From assembly GCA_030142905.1 (NCBI GenBank), contig JASJOG010000486.1:81253-145252 (forward strand): a stretch of DNA of 64,000 nucleotides, read 5' to 3'. Shown here piece after piece: positions 31,834 to 41,640 of this stretch. The translations under genes and the position numbers were made by a program. Source of the DNA: Heliopora coerulea. Taxonomy: Eukaryota > Cnidaria > Anthozoa > Scleralcyonacea > Helioporidae. The notes beneath the pieces were generated by a model. The model saw only the letters and a program-made list of their open reading frames with translations. It was not told the DNA's origin and made no database searches. Numbering within the stretch: position 1 is the stretch's first letter; the number at the start of each line of letters is the position of its first letter.

Positions 31834-31907
31834 CGATCTACCAATCTATCGATCTACCTATCTACCTATCTACCTACCGATCTACCTATCTACCTATCTA
31901 CCTACCG

Positions 31908-31978
<71 letters not shown>

Positions 31979-32030
31979 CATCCATCCATCCATCCATCCA
32001 TCTATCTATTTATCTATCTATCTATTGGGA
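31834..32030. repeat. (ATCT)n microsatellite
   Basis: About 200 bp of ATCT units with ATCC and ACCT variants. It runs directly into the 5' end of the LINE at 32031, so the LINE joined at this tract. Confidence 0.9.
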
Positions 32031-34490
32031 GATTTAAACTGTGACTTAATAGCTCCCAATATTACTTCTCACACATCCAAACTTATCCAGTTATTAGATA
32101 TTTACAAACTGAAACAACTCATCAAAGAACCTACTCGTGTTACTGAAACAACTGAAACATTAATTGATCATATAATCACAAATAATCAGGAAAGTTTAAC
32201 GCATTGGGGAAGTATAAGTATTTCAATTAGTGACCATAGTTTGATTTATTCTGTTCGCAAGATTGGCATTCCTCGAGGACCACCAAAAGTCATTGAGAGT
32301 AGGAGTTTCAAAAATTTTAATGAAGCCAATTTTTTGGATGATATCAGATCAACTGCATGGCCTTTGCCTGTCAGTGGTGATGATATTAACCTGGTTTGGG
32401 AGGAATGGAAATTAAAATTGCTGAGTATCCTAAATAGGCATGCCCCATGTCGAACCAAAAGAATTCGCAATAAACTATCACCTTGGATTAATTCAGAGTT
32501 AAAACAAGAAATGTTCGCTAGGCATTTCTTAAAGAAAAAGGCTATTAAGACAAAGTCACAAGCAGATTGGCTGCAGTTCAAAGCAAAGAGAAATGCAGTC
32601 AATCTCTTGCAAAAGAAAACAAAAAAACATATTATCAAAATGAAATAGCCAAAAATCTAAAAAACCCAAAAGGCTTTTGGAAAGTACTAAATTATTTAAT
32701 GGGTAAGAAAAACAAAAACACTGAAATAAATAAAATAAACATTTCACCCTCTGAATCCATTACAAAACCAAAGAAGATTGCTAATGAACTAAACTCACAT
32801 TTTACTGAAATTGGACCTAATCTGGCATCAAAAATACCATCTTCTGTGTGCAATACATCTTACAAAGATTATCTATCACAAACAAAATCAATGTTCAGTT
32901 TTGAAGAGATCATATTCTCAAGTCCAAAATATATTACTTACTAATGATATAAGTAAAGCAAGTGGAGTAGATAAAATTTCAAATAAAATCCTAAAAATAT
33001 TTGCTCCTTTTATGTGTGAATCATTGACAAATCTTTTTAACTTTTCATTGCAAAACAATATTGTTTCTTATGATTGGAAAACTGCAAAAGTTACACCCAT
33101 ATTCAAATCTGGTGATCGTTGTGATTCAAACAACTATAGGCCCATCTCAGTAATTTCTTCAGTCGCTAGAGTTTTTGAAAGACTCGTCTATAATGAATTA
33201 GAGAACTATGCACAAAATTACAACTTGATAAATCCCAAACAATCAGGCTTTTGTTCCCCTTTTTCGACAATAACAGCTATGTTAGACCTCACCAATGAAT
33301 GGTGCTTTAATATTGATAGAAAACTGATTAATGGAGTTTTATTTTTGGACTTAAAGAAAGCATTTGACACTGTTGACCATGACATCCTTCTAAACAAGTT
33401 GGAGTATCTTGGTCTGCATGGGGGAGCCATAGCCTGGTTTAAATCCTATCTTAGCTTTCGGATGCAGATGTGCAGTGTAAATGGAATCTTATCAGATGCA
33501 CAGCAGTTATGATGTGGTGTCCCACAGGGAACTATATTAGGGCCACTTCTCTTCCTTATGTATATTAATGATTTGCCAAGTTGTGTTGCCTACAGTTCAA
33601 CAAGAATGTATGCAGATGATACCAATCTAATTGCATCTGGGTGTAGCATTGATGGAATCAAATTGATGTTGGAACATGACATTAAAAGTGTCTACAGTTG
33701 GCTAAATGCCAACAAATTAACACTAAATGTAGTTAAGACTGAATTAATAATAGTTGGTTCACGACAAAGATTAGCAACCCACCCTCAAAACATTGACATA
33801 AATATCAATAATATTTTTATTCAACACATTAATGAGGCCAAATACTTAGGTTTAAGAATTGATGATCACCTTACTTGGAAAGATCATGTAGAAAAAATTA
33901 AGAAAAAGATTACAACAAACCTACGTGTTATGAAAAATGCTAAACCATACATAAACAATAGACATCCCATTAACATTTACAACTCAATAGTTAGGCCACA
34001 TTTCGATTATTGTTGCACCGTATGGGACAATATTGATCAAACATTGGGAAACCAATTACAAAATTACAAAATCGAGCCGCCTGTATCATCACAGGTTCAC
34101 CATACTCCGTACACACCTGTCATATTTTTAATGAATTAGGATGGCATAGTCTGGCCCACAATAAAAAAGTTCAAAAAGCTGTTATGATGCACAAAATTAT
34201 AAATGGTCATGCACCATCATATTTATCAGAAATGTTTGAGAAGCAGCTCGGTACAACTTATTACCATTTGAGGTCAACTGATAATATTCAAATACCGAAG
34301 GTTTGCACTGAACAATATAAGCGAAGCTTTGCAATATCTGGCTCTCTTCTCTGGAAATCCTTGCCAAACTATCTTATGGAAGAGAAGAGTCTAGCTGCCT
34401 TCAAAAGAAAAATTCAAAACTATAACTTCTGCATTGACAATACCATTCTGTTTGTAGCTGTAAATAATGTACATATCTGTCTTGTAACAT
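32031..34490 (+). pseudogene. LINE endonuclease-RT ORF with few disruptions
   Basis: 32031-32648: EEP second half (GDLNCDL, EPTRVTETTETLIDH, SDHSLIY). After a frameshift near 32600: FWKVLNYLMGKKN. After another near 32940: ASGVDKISNKILK, NYRPISVISSVARVFERLVY, GVLFLDLKKAFDTVDHDIL (motif A), a TGA just before CGVPQGTILGPLLF (motif B, near 33510), and MYADDTNLI (catalytic YADD). It then goes to KYLGLRIDDHLTWKDHV, a frameshift near 34060, and the C-terminal MMHKIINGHAPSYL and SLLWKSLPNYL. Only about four lesions, so relatively young; all catalytic residues are readable. Confidence 0.88.
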
Positions 34491-34560
34491 AACATATAAC
34501 CTGTAAATAACATCATTAATTTTTGTTACAACTACACAAGGCTTCTAGGAAGACCAGATC
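32031..34560 (+). mobile_element. EEP-type LINE copy, 5'-truncated
   Basis: Starts inside the EEP endonuclease at the GDLNCDL motif and continues through RT to the C-terminus. The 3' UTR extends to about 34560. It abuts a (TCTA)n tract on its 5' side. The neighbouring copy at 34.6-36.2 kb is a close relative. Confidence 0.85.
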
Positions 34561-35384
34561 TAATAATTCTCTGTAATTATTTTAACTGATAGAACTACCG
34601 TATTTAGAATGGCTTAGTGCAAACAAGCTTTCACTAAATTTGGTTAAAACCGAATATATGTTAATTGGATCACGACAAGGATTGACAACTCTTAAATGAT
34701 ACCCTAAATTTATCTATTAATGGAACAACGCTAAAGCAAGCTGACAAAGTAAAATGTCTAGATCTCACAAATGATAAAAATTTGACATGGAAATACCATG
34801 TAGGAAACGTAATAAAGAAAGTTAAAACTGGTTTACGAGTCTTAAAGAAAGCCAAGCCATTTGTTAACCAACAATTACTGACCAACATATACTATGCTTT
34901 GTAGTGCCTCACTTCAAGTATTGCTCTGCTGTGTGGGATAGTGTAGACCAAACACTTTCAGATAAACTCCAAAAGTTGCAAAAACCGTGCATCTCGTATA
35001 ATTTCAAGCGGGCCATATACACGCCACACTAGTGAAATTTTCTCTGATCTAGGATGGTCTACACTAGCTCACAACAGGAAATACCAAAAAGCTGTCATGA
35101 TACACAAAATTGTAAATGGACATGCTCCATCATATTTGAATGATACGTTTGAAAAACAGTATGGATCAAGTGTCTACAACCTCAGAGCATCCAACTGTGA
35201 TTTCCAAATACCAAAAGTTCGAACTAAAACCTATCATGACAGCTTTGCAGTATCAGGTGCCATGCTATGGATTGACCAGGCGGAAAACGTAATCTCAAAA
35301 GGAATATCAAAGCCCAGCAAAATATCTTTACGAAAGCCATCTAGTCGGACACAGAAGTAAATCGCAATATTTAATAAGGTTCTA

Positions 35385-35416
35385 ACGTATCGTTGTATTT
35401 ATCACAACATCATCAG
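35385..35416 (-). ncRNA. Hammerhead ribozyme motif, one core substitution
   Basis: Minus strand: CTGATGA, stem II GTTGT/ACAAC, then GATACGTT, where GAAAC is required. The matching copy at 35781 keeps GAAAC, so this one decayed after insertion. Confidence 0.65.
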
Positions 35417-35495
35417 AGAGTAATTTACATAACTGCCTAAGGCCTAAGTATATAGTTACAAGGTGTAATAATATTCATGCATTAACCAATTTGAG

Positions 35496-35580
35496 TCCGA
35501 ACTTCTCTTACGAGAAGTTCGGACACAAAAGGACAGGAAGAAAGTCCGAACTTCTCTTACGAGAAAGTCTACTCATTCGC
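35496..35580. repeat. Perfect hairpin between PLE arms
   Basis: GTCCGAACTTCTC pairs with GAGAAGTTCGGAC across the loop TTAC (about 35497-35522). A second, imperfect copy of the same phrase starts near 35550. Confidence 0.75.
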
Positions 35581-35780
35581 AATCTTAAAACCTCTTTAAA
35601 TGCCAATGTTGGCTCAGCACCACTTTTCCTTTTATAATTTCTTCTTTACTCTTCCATGTTGTTTGTGTTCTCATACCTGTAACTTTTATTTTTAGTACGT
35701 CCTCTGATTGGTTAATGTATGAATATTATTACACCTTGTAACTATATACTTAGGCTTTAGGCAGTTATGTAAATTACTCT

Positions 35781-35813
35781 CTGATGATGTTGTGACTAAT
35801 ACAACGAAACGTT
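35781..35813 (+). ncRNA. Hammerhead ribozyme motif (right PLE arm)
   Basis: CTGATGA, stem II GTTGT with ACAAC, then GAAAC followed by GTT. The core boxes are intact, although the cleavage triplet is GUU rather than GUC, which hammerheads tolerate less well. Confidence 0.7.
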
Positions 35814-36203
35814 AGAACTTTATTAAATATTACGATTTACTTCTGTGTCCGACTAGATGGCCTTCGTAAAGATATTTTGCTGGGCTTTAATATTCCTTTT
35901 GAGGTGCCATGCTGTGAAACTCCTTAACTAACTCATTAAAAGCAGAGGAAAACCTCACAAAATTTAAAAAAGAAAGTTCGAGAACTTTTGCATTGACAAC
36001 AACATTGTAAGACTAATATTGTAAATACTCTGCAAATATTGTGTGCATATCTTTATACATCATGATTAAATAAAAAAAAATTGCAAATATAGTTAGTTTT
36101 TACACACGGCTTCTAAGTAGAACAGATCTAGAAATTGATGTAATTTTTACTTCTGATAGAACTACCGTGTCAAAATAAAATCTATCTAATCTAATCTAAT
36201 CTG

Positions 36204-36205
<2 letters not shown>

Positions 36206-36288
<83 letters not shown>

Positions 36289-36300
36289 ATCTATATATAT
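36206..36300. repeat. (TCTA)n microsatellite at the LINE 3' end
   Basis: About 85 bp of TCTA units ending in a short TA run; it continues the tail of the preceding LINE. Confidence 0.9.
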
Positions 36301-37160
36301 ATATGTATGTAATATTTAAAAACCGAGCAGGAGTGCTTTATCGGGATTTAAAACACGAGGCGATAGCCGAGCTTTTTAGACCCGATAGAGCACGAACTGC
36401 TAGTTTTTTAAATGTCATACGAAATTCACCTTTTAATACGCTAATTCGTGACGAAAGTTTGGAAATATCGTTCGTAAGCCGAAAAAATTGAAGTTCATCT
36501 TCAATTATAAAGGCACATGTATCTTTATCACGTATATAGATCCGACACGGTTATGATTTTCTTTTGTCTTTTCCTCATGAGTTTTTAATGAATTTTATAT
36601 ATGTATATATATATATATACATACATATAGCATATCAAGGTAATGGTTTAAGTGCTGTGGCATTTTCTATAACATGTAGCATATTCTATAACACGAATTT
36701 TTTAGTGCACGCATAGTCTCCACTCCAGCTTAAAGAGTTATTCCGCTATGTCCCCTCCAGGATGTCGTGCACTTTTACAAAGGGGTAGCGGTAAGTGCAA
36801 TTCCGTCATGGTTGATATTCTTAGTAAAGAATTCGAATATTCAAATTGAAGTTAAACGAAATAGGCCAGCAGTGCAAAGAATAACTATGAGAATGACGTG
36901 TGTGTGTTGACCGATTTGACTCAAGTGCTAATGGGTGGTATTGGTTGTGGCCCATATTAATCAATAGCAGTATTAAAAGACTGAAAAAAATTATTGATCA
37001 TAAATGTCCTGAACTCCGTAAAAGTGATTTGTAGCAATCCTCAAAGTTGACAAACAAACAAACAACACATACCATGGATACCTTGGACTTACTATAAAAT
37101 GCTGGCAACAAATTTAGAAACTATCAATACTGACAAGAACAAGAAGTAAATTAACAAGAA
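36301..37160. other. Unassigned stretch
   Basis: The frame 36303-36491 (plus) is protein-like but unrecognised. The phrase TTTAAAACACGAGGCGATAG there resembles an interspersed repeat. A short TA-rich hairpin lies near 36595-36630. Confidence 0.3.
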
Positions 37161-37179
37161 AGTTTTAGGTATTCGACCC

Positions 37180-37420
37180 AATCTTCGAGGCTATGCTCAT
37201 TCTAAATTTAGTCTCCGCAGAACTGAAATATTTAGAAGTGCCCCCAAGCTTAAGTTTGCGATGCGACAATGCATCGCACTTAAAGTCTTGTTCACAGGTA
37301 ACAAGGCTGACGGCGTCTTTGAGATAAAAATAGCAGCTCAGGAATTCATGATCTTCTACAGTCAACAACAGGAGAACAGTCGGGAGCTGAATATATTCCC
37401 ATGATTTCTGCAGAGTACTG
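37180..37420 (-). pseudogene. Possible second nucleosidase-like N-terminal fragment
   Basis: The minus strand reads QLPTVLLLLTVEDHEFLSCY, then FYLKDAVSLV. This aligns with VDVVLLTVNECEFLAAYEIL and KD in the exon at 31052-31678. A plausible acceptor (CAGTACTCTGCAG) precedes it. After LKD the similarity fades, and no continuation of the domain follows before a stop at 37165. It may be a decayed paralogous exon; the evidence is one short alignment by eye. Confidence 0.35.
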
Positions 37421-37615
37421 AGGTCATTCAACATTGCAACAGTGACATTGCAAGGTCTCTGCAATATCAAAAACTATTACCGAACAATACTTCAAATCTC
37501 TCAAGTCTTGGAAGATATAGGAAGTACGACTGTAGGTGTACAGGTGCAAAACTCTTTTCTGAATGTACATGTTATCATTATACCGATTTGTATTTCCTTC
37601 AATAGTAATAATAAT

Positions 37616-37860
37616 CATTCGAAAGGTTATGGACATGAAGTACATATAACTCTAGCACCTTAGGTTGCGGGTAGCAACTTGCTCCTAGTTTTAACCCAGT
37701 ACATGTAGATGGACTGTATGGAAAAACAACAATAATAATAATAATAGTCATACGAAGGGTTATGGACATGAAGGACATATAACTCTAGCACCTTAGGTTG
37801 CGGGTAGCAACTTGCTCCTAGTTTTAACCCAGTACATTTAGATGGACTGTGCAGAAAAAC
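37616..37860 (+). repeat. Two about 113-bp units separated by (AAT)n, upstream of REL-LINE 3
   Basis: Units at 37616-37729 and 37749-37860 share CGAAGGGTTATGGACATGAA-type starts and end in ATGGACTGT-GAAAAAC before (AAT)n. The same pair occurs upstream of REL-LINE 4 (45099-45210, 45391-45502). They may be 5' repeat monomers of the LINE or a short non-autonomous element that also targets (TAA)n. Confidence 0.75.
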
Positions 37861-38436
37861 AATAATAATAATAATAATAATAATAAGTTGGCTTCAAAGA
37901 CTGTCAATGCCGGAGTGGTGAAAGAAGATGAGCAATCCTTTGGTTACAAAATGCTCCAATGGCCTGCGCAAAATAGTGCCTCTGACAGTCAAGTCCAACT
38001 CCTGGCCTTTACATGGTAAAGCTGTCTGGAACTTACAGGAGAAGGGACGAAAGGCGAGAGTTTGGCACCTTGAAATAACCGATGCTCCTGGCAGGATGGG
38101 CTTGTTAGCTTTGACCATCAGTCACCCTAGGAGTGGGAAAACTCTAACCAGAAACCAAGGCAGACGGCGCTCTTTAGTCTTGGCAGACAACCCGTCTAGT
38201 GAAAGCTACAAGAACAATTATATGGGCAGGTGGTGCTCTTAAGCTTTGGTTGGCAAATCCCCTAGTGGAGGTTACACGAACAATTATACCCGCAACCCGA
38301 AGGTACCGTGCCGATATGGGTGAATGGCCGCTGCGTTATGAGGTCACTAATCGCGGGATCTGGTAGACATGGCGCCCCTACCACTACGAATGCGTTATCG
38401 ATAGAGCCGGGCAACACTGGATTGACTTTTTGGACC

Positions 38437-39630
38437 CATGCGTCGTTACACGACTTTTATGGGAGACATAGATGACAATCAATATAAACTTAACCACACC
38501 ACAGGAGCACTTCAGAGAACTAATGTGGCAAGGCAAAACCTAGCCGTCTCAAATGAAGAGGCTAAAAAACGACATCACTTGTCAACGTATAAGGACGATG
38601 AGAAGAAATGGTTAGTGAAAGCCGAAGAAGAGGAACGTTAGAAAGGAAAAGGGTTTATGGAAAGATTGAAGAGGAGATGGGATGGGATGAGCAATATCCG
38701 GAAAAACGTAATGTGTCAAAGCAAAACCTAAGAGATAATGCAGTTGGATTCAAGAAGGGGGTTAACATCGATCAAGAAACAAATGAAGGCAAGACGAACA
38801 ATGTAATTGAAAGGGTTGGGAATGTTGAATGCACCAACGAAATGAACATTAATCTATTGAGGATAGAAGATCAAGAAAGAAGCAAAGGAAGAGGATCCAT
38901 GAAAAGAATGAAAGAGGCATGGGATTTGATATATGATGATAAACCAGTGAGTGCACAATGTCTGAGGGACAATGCTGCAAGAATTCGGAAAGATAAGCAG
39001 TTGATGAACCTGATTGAAGTACGAGACGAGAGAGATCTGGAAATAAACGAAATGGAACGAAACGAGGAAGGAAATGCTACCACTGAAGGAGATTTGACTG
39101 CAGAAAATAACGAAGGCGAAGTGTTTGAAATAGCTCAGCAGAACACAAATGATGACCGAAATAACAATGAGGAGAACGAGCAAAATAATGCGGAACAGAG
39201 AGAAGAGGAAGCAGAGAACGAAAACATCAGTGAAATTAGGATAAGATTTGTGGAAAATCTAGAAAGATTGAAGCAAACAAAAAAGGAAAATTTTGAGGAG
39301 AGGGAGTGCCTTATGAAGTTAAAGGAGAGGATTAGGAGAATGGAATTGGAAAATGTAAACAAAGTATTAGAGAAACACCTCAGCAACACTGATGATATTT
39401 GTAAGATAGTGGACGCAGTATACGCAATGGGTAGAACGATAGAAGAACGACTCGGATTGAAAAGAGGAGAAAAGAAAGAGAAAAAAGGCAATAAAGGAGA
39501 GAACAAGAGGATAAGAAAAATGGAAAAGCGGCTGAAAGAATCGAGGCAGTTGGTTGGTTGGACTGCAAATGAGATACACCGGCGAAAAGTGAAGAGAAAA
39601 GCGACCAAAAAGGAAAAGAAAATACTCTAA
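38437..39630 (+). pseudogene. REL-LINE 3 N-terminal region
   Basis: Two overlapping frames (38437-38641 and 38608-39630) make up a long, charged N-terminal region. It contains KEAWDLIYDDKPVSAQCLRD and NAARIRKDKQL, matching the Myb-like [20 protein letters not shown] of copy 4. A long acidic stretch follows (NNNEENEQNNAEQREEEAEN), then a coiled coil with basic end KRKATKKEKKIL. The 340-residue frame is open; one frameshift lies near 38620. Confidence 0.65.
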
Positions 39631-39633
39631 ATA

Positions 39634-41640
39634 CTGAGAGAGAAGGCTGGAAACCAACTAGTAAAGAACGAAGAACTAGTCAAATTGAAAGAAAAATGGC
39701 TTGAAGAACTTCGATACAGAAAGGTAAAGTTGGACAAGGCAAGAACGAGAGACCAGCGGATAAAGAATAACAGAATGTTCAAAGAGGACTAGGGGATTTC
39801 TACAAGAAAACCAACAGCGCCAAGGAGAGGAAAGGGAAAGTTCCAAAAATCGAGAATTTTGTCGAGTTCTGGGCAGGAATATGGGAAGACAAAAAACAAC
39901 CCCCTATAGAAAGTGGGTTAAAACAATTGCAAAGAAGATAAAGGCGAAAATTACCAACATGAAGAGCTGCAAATCACAGAAAAGAAGTTGTACGAAACTT
40001 CTTATTAAGGAAGAGAAAGAACTGGTCTGCCCCCGGTGTCGATGGAATACAGAAATTCTGGTGGAAAAAATTCAGTGGAGTCTGGAAAGCACTAGTTAAG
40101 AGTATGAACAGCTGGATTGAAGAGCCCGAAACGATACCAGAATGGATAACCCACGGGAGAACGGTGCTACTACCAAAGTCTGAGGACCTAAGCAGTGAGA
40201 GAGATTATAGACCGATAACCTGCTTGAATACGTGTTATAAAATCTTCATAGGAATGGTTGGAAGCTACATAAAGGATCATGCGGAGAGGAATGGAATCTG
40301 GGACAGAAGTCAGCTCGGAACGTGTTCTGGAGTATTGGGTACAGTCGATAATACGATCATGGACGAAAACAGAGAGAAGACGGGAAACCTTGCTGTAGCG
40401 TTCTATGACTATCAGAAGGCTTATGACATGGTCAGACATGATTGGATGATGAGAGTATACAGATGGATGGGGATACCAGAGAAGGTGGTGAATGTATTGA
40501 TAAAGCTTATGAGAGGATGGAAAACACGACTAGAGGTAACAACAGGAGACAAAGTTAAAATCAGTAAATGGATAAACATTCTGAAAGGGTTCTTAAAGAG
40601 CGACAGCTATCCCCCAGTTGGCTTTTGTTTAACAAAAGTACCAATCGCAATGATGCTAGAAAAGACAGATCGATACAGAATGGGACAGCCGGGAGAAAGA
40701 GATCTGAAGAGAACACACAGCTTTTCCATAGATGATTTGAAAGTATATCAGGAAAACCATCAGAAAACTGGAGATAGCCAATGAAATGATAGTGAAGGCG
40801 AGTATGGACACCGGAGCTTGTTATGGCGTAAAGAAATGTGCGGAGATTGTTTTCAAAGATGGCAAGATAGTGAAAGGCGATGGTCTCACGGTTTTGGAAG
40901 AAAGAATAAAAGCGTTAGACCCAGATGAAAACGAAGTGTACAAATTTCTAGGTTGCGAACAAGGAGAGAAAATTAATGTAAAAAGAGTAATGCAGAGGGT
41001 GAAAAAGGAATTTAAAAAACGATTGGAACAACTGGTAAAGATGGACCTTAATGATGAGAATCTGGTGAAAGCGATTAATTGTAGAATAGTATCAGTAGCT
41101 GGTTATGTCATGAATGTGTGCTCACTGAGGAAATGAGACATCGAAGAGCTGGATAAGATTGTGAAGATGGAGCTTAGAAAAGAAGGGGTTCACAAAAAGC
41201 AATCAAGTGACGAGAGATTGTATGTGAAAAAGCAAGACGGAGGAAGAGGATTGAAAAGTTTCAAAGAGGTGTATGACGAGACTAAAGTGAGATTTGCATG
41301 TTAAGTGGCGGTGTCGAATAGCGATTGGATCCGAGCTTCTTGGATTAACGAGTGCAGAAAAGAGCAAATGTCGGTGAAGAGAGAGGCAGAGGAGGCGATG
41401 CGAAAGGTGAATGGGCAACTTGAGTTTAAAATTGGAGAGATTAAGATCGGCAACGACAGATACGAAGATTGGAAAGCAGCATGGAGAAAACTGAAGAACA
41501 TTTTGAAAGAAGGACATCGTAAGAACAAAGCTGAAAGTTTCATGGAAAAGAAGCTCCAGAGCGAAATACCTGCTGGATTTGAGAAAGAGGACCACGTATG
41601 GTTGAAATGCAACACCGATAAAGGAATGTATTATAACAGG
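39634..41640 (+). pseudogene. REL-LINE 3 reverse transcriptase, broken
   Basis: 40104-40784 carries WITHGRTVLLPKSEDLSS, RDYRPITCLNTCYKIF, LAVAFYDYQKAYDMVRHDW (motif A) and FSIDDLKVYQ (catalytic IDD). Motif B reads KGFLKSDSYPPVGF, with the Gln-Gly of the expected QGD lost. Stops occur at about 39790, 40096 and 40784. 40786-41303 continues with EVYKFLGCEQGEKI (thumb). 41304-41640 is a linker that ends where the EEP-type LINE inserted. Confidence 0.8.

Larger units (their letters stand above)
35270..35901. mobile_element. Penelope-like insertion made of two inverted pseudo-LTRs
   Basis: Inverted copies at 35291-35495 and 35706-35901 surround about 210 bp without coding capacity. The LINE target phrase AGGTGCCATGCT(A/G)TG is duplicated at 35255-35269 and 35902-35916. 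The left copy has an extra ATTGACCAGGCGGAAAACG at its outer end, like the GGGCGGAAAGCG extension at 29.4 kb. Each arm has a hammerhead motif. Confidence 0.85.
34595..36190 (+). mobile_element. Second EEP-type LINE copy, 5'-truncated and interrupted by a PLE
   Basis: Begins within the RT thumb (EWLSANKLSLNLVKTEYMLI) with many stops, then VVPHFKYCSAVWDSVDQ, DLGWSTLAHNRKYQKAVM, and HKIVNGHAPSYLND at 35097-35270. It is interrupted by the PLE insertion at 35270-35901 and continues to a 3' tail of ATCTAATCTA followed by (TCTA)n at about 36180-36292. Confidence 0.82.

Noticed and set aside
31771..32037. 88-codon frame of repeated SIYLSIYL
   Set aside because: Translation of the (ATCT)n microsatellite.
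36207..36292. Regular repeat array considered as CRISPR
   Set aside because: Simple TCTA microsatellite without spacers.
37603..37890. Repeated units with regular spacing considered as CRISPR or satellite
   Set aside because: Only two units per site with (AAT)n between them, and no variable spacers.
39135..39608. 157-codon minus-strand frame rich in Phe and Ser
   Set aside because: Shadow of the lysine/glutamate-rich REL-LINE N-terminal frame.
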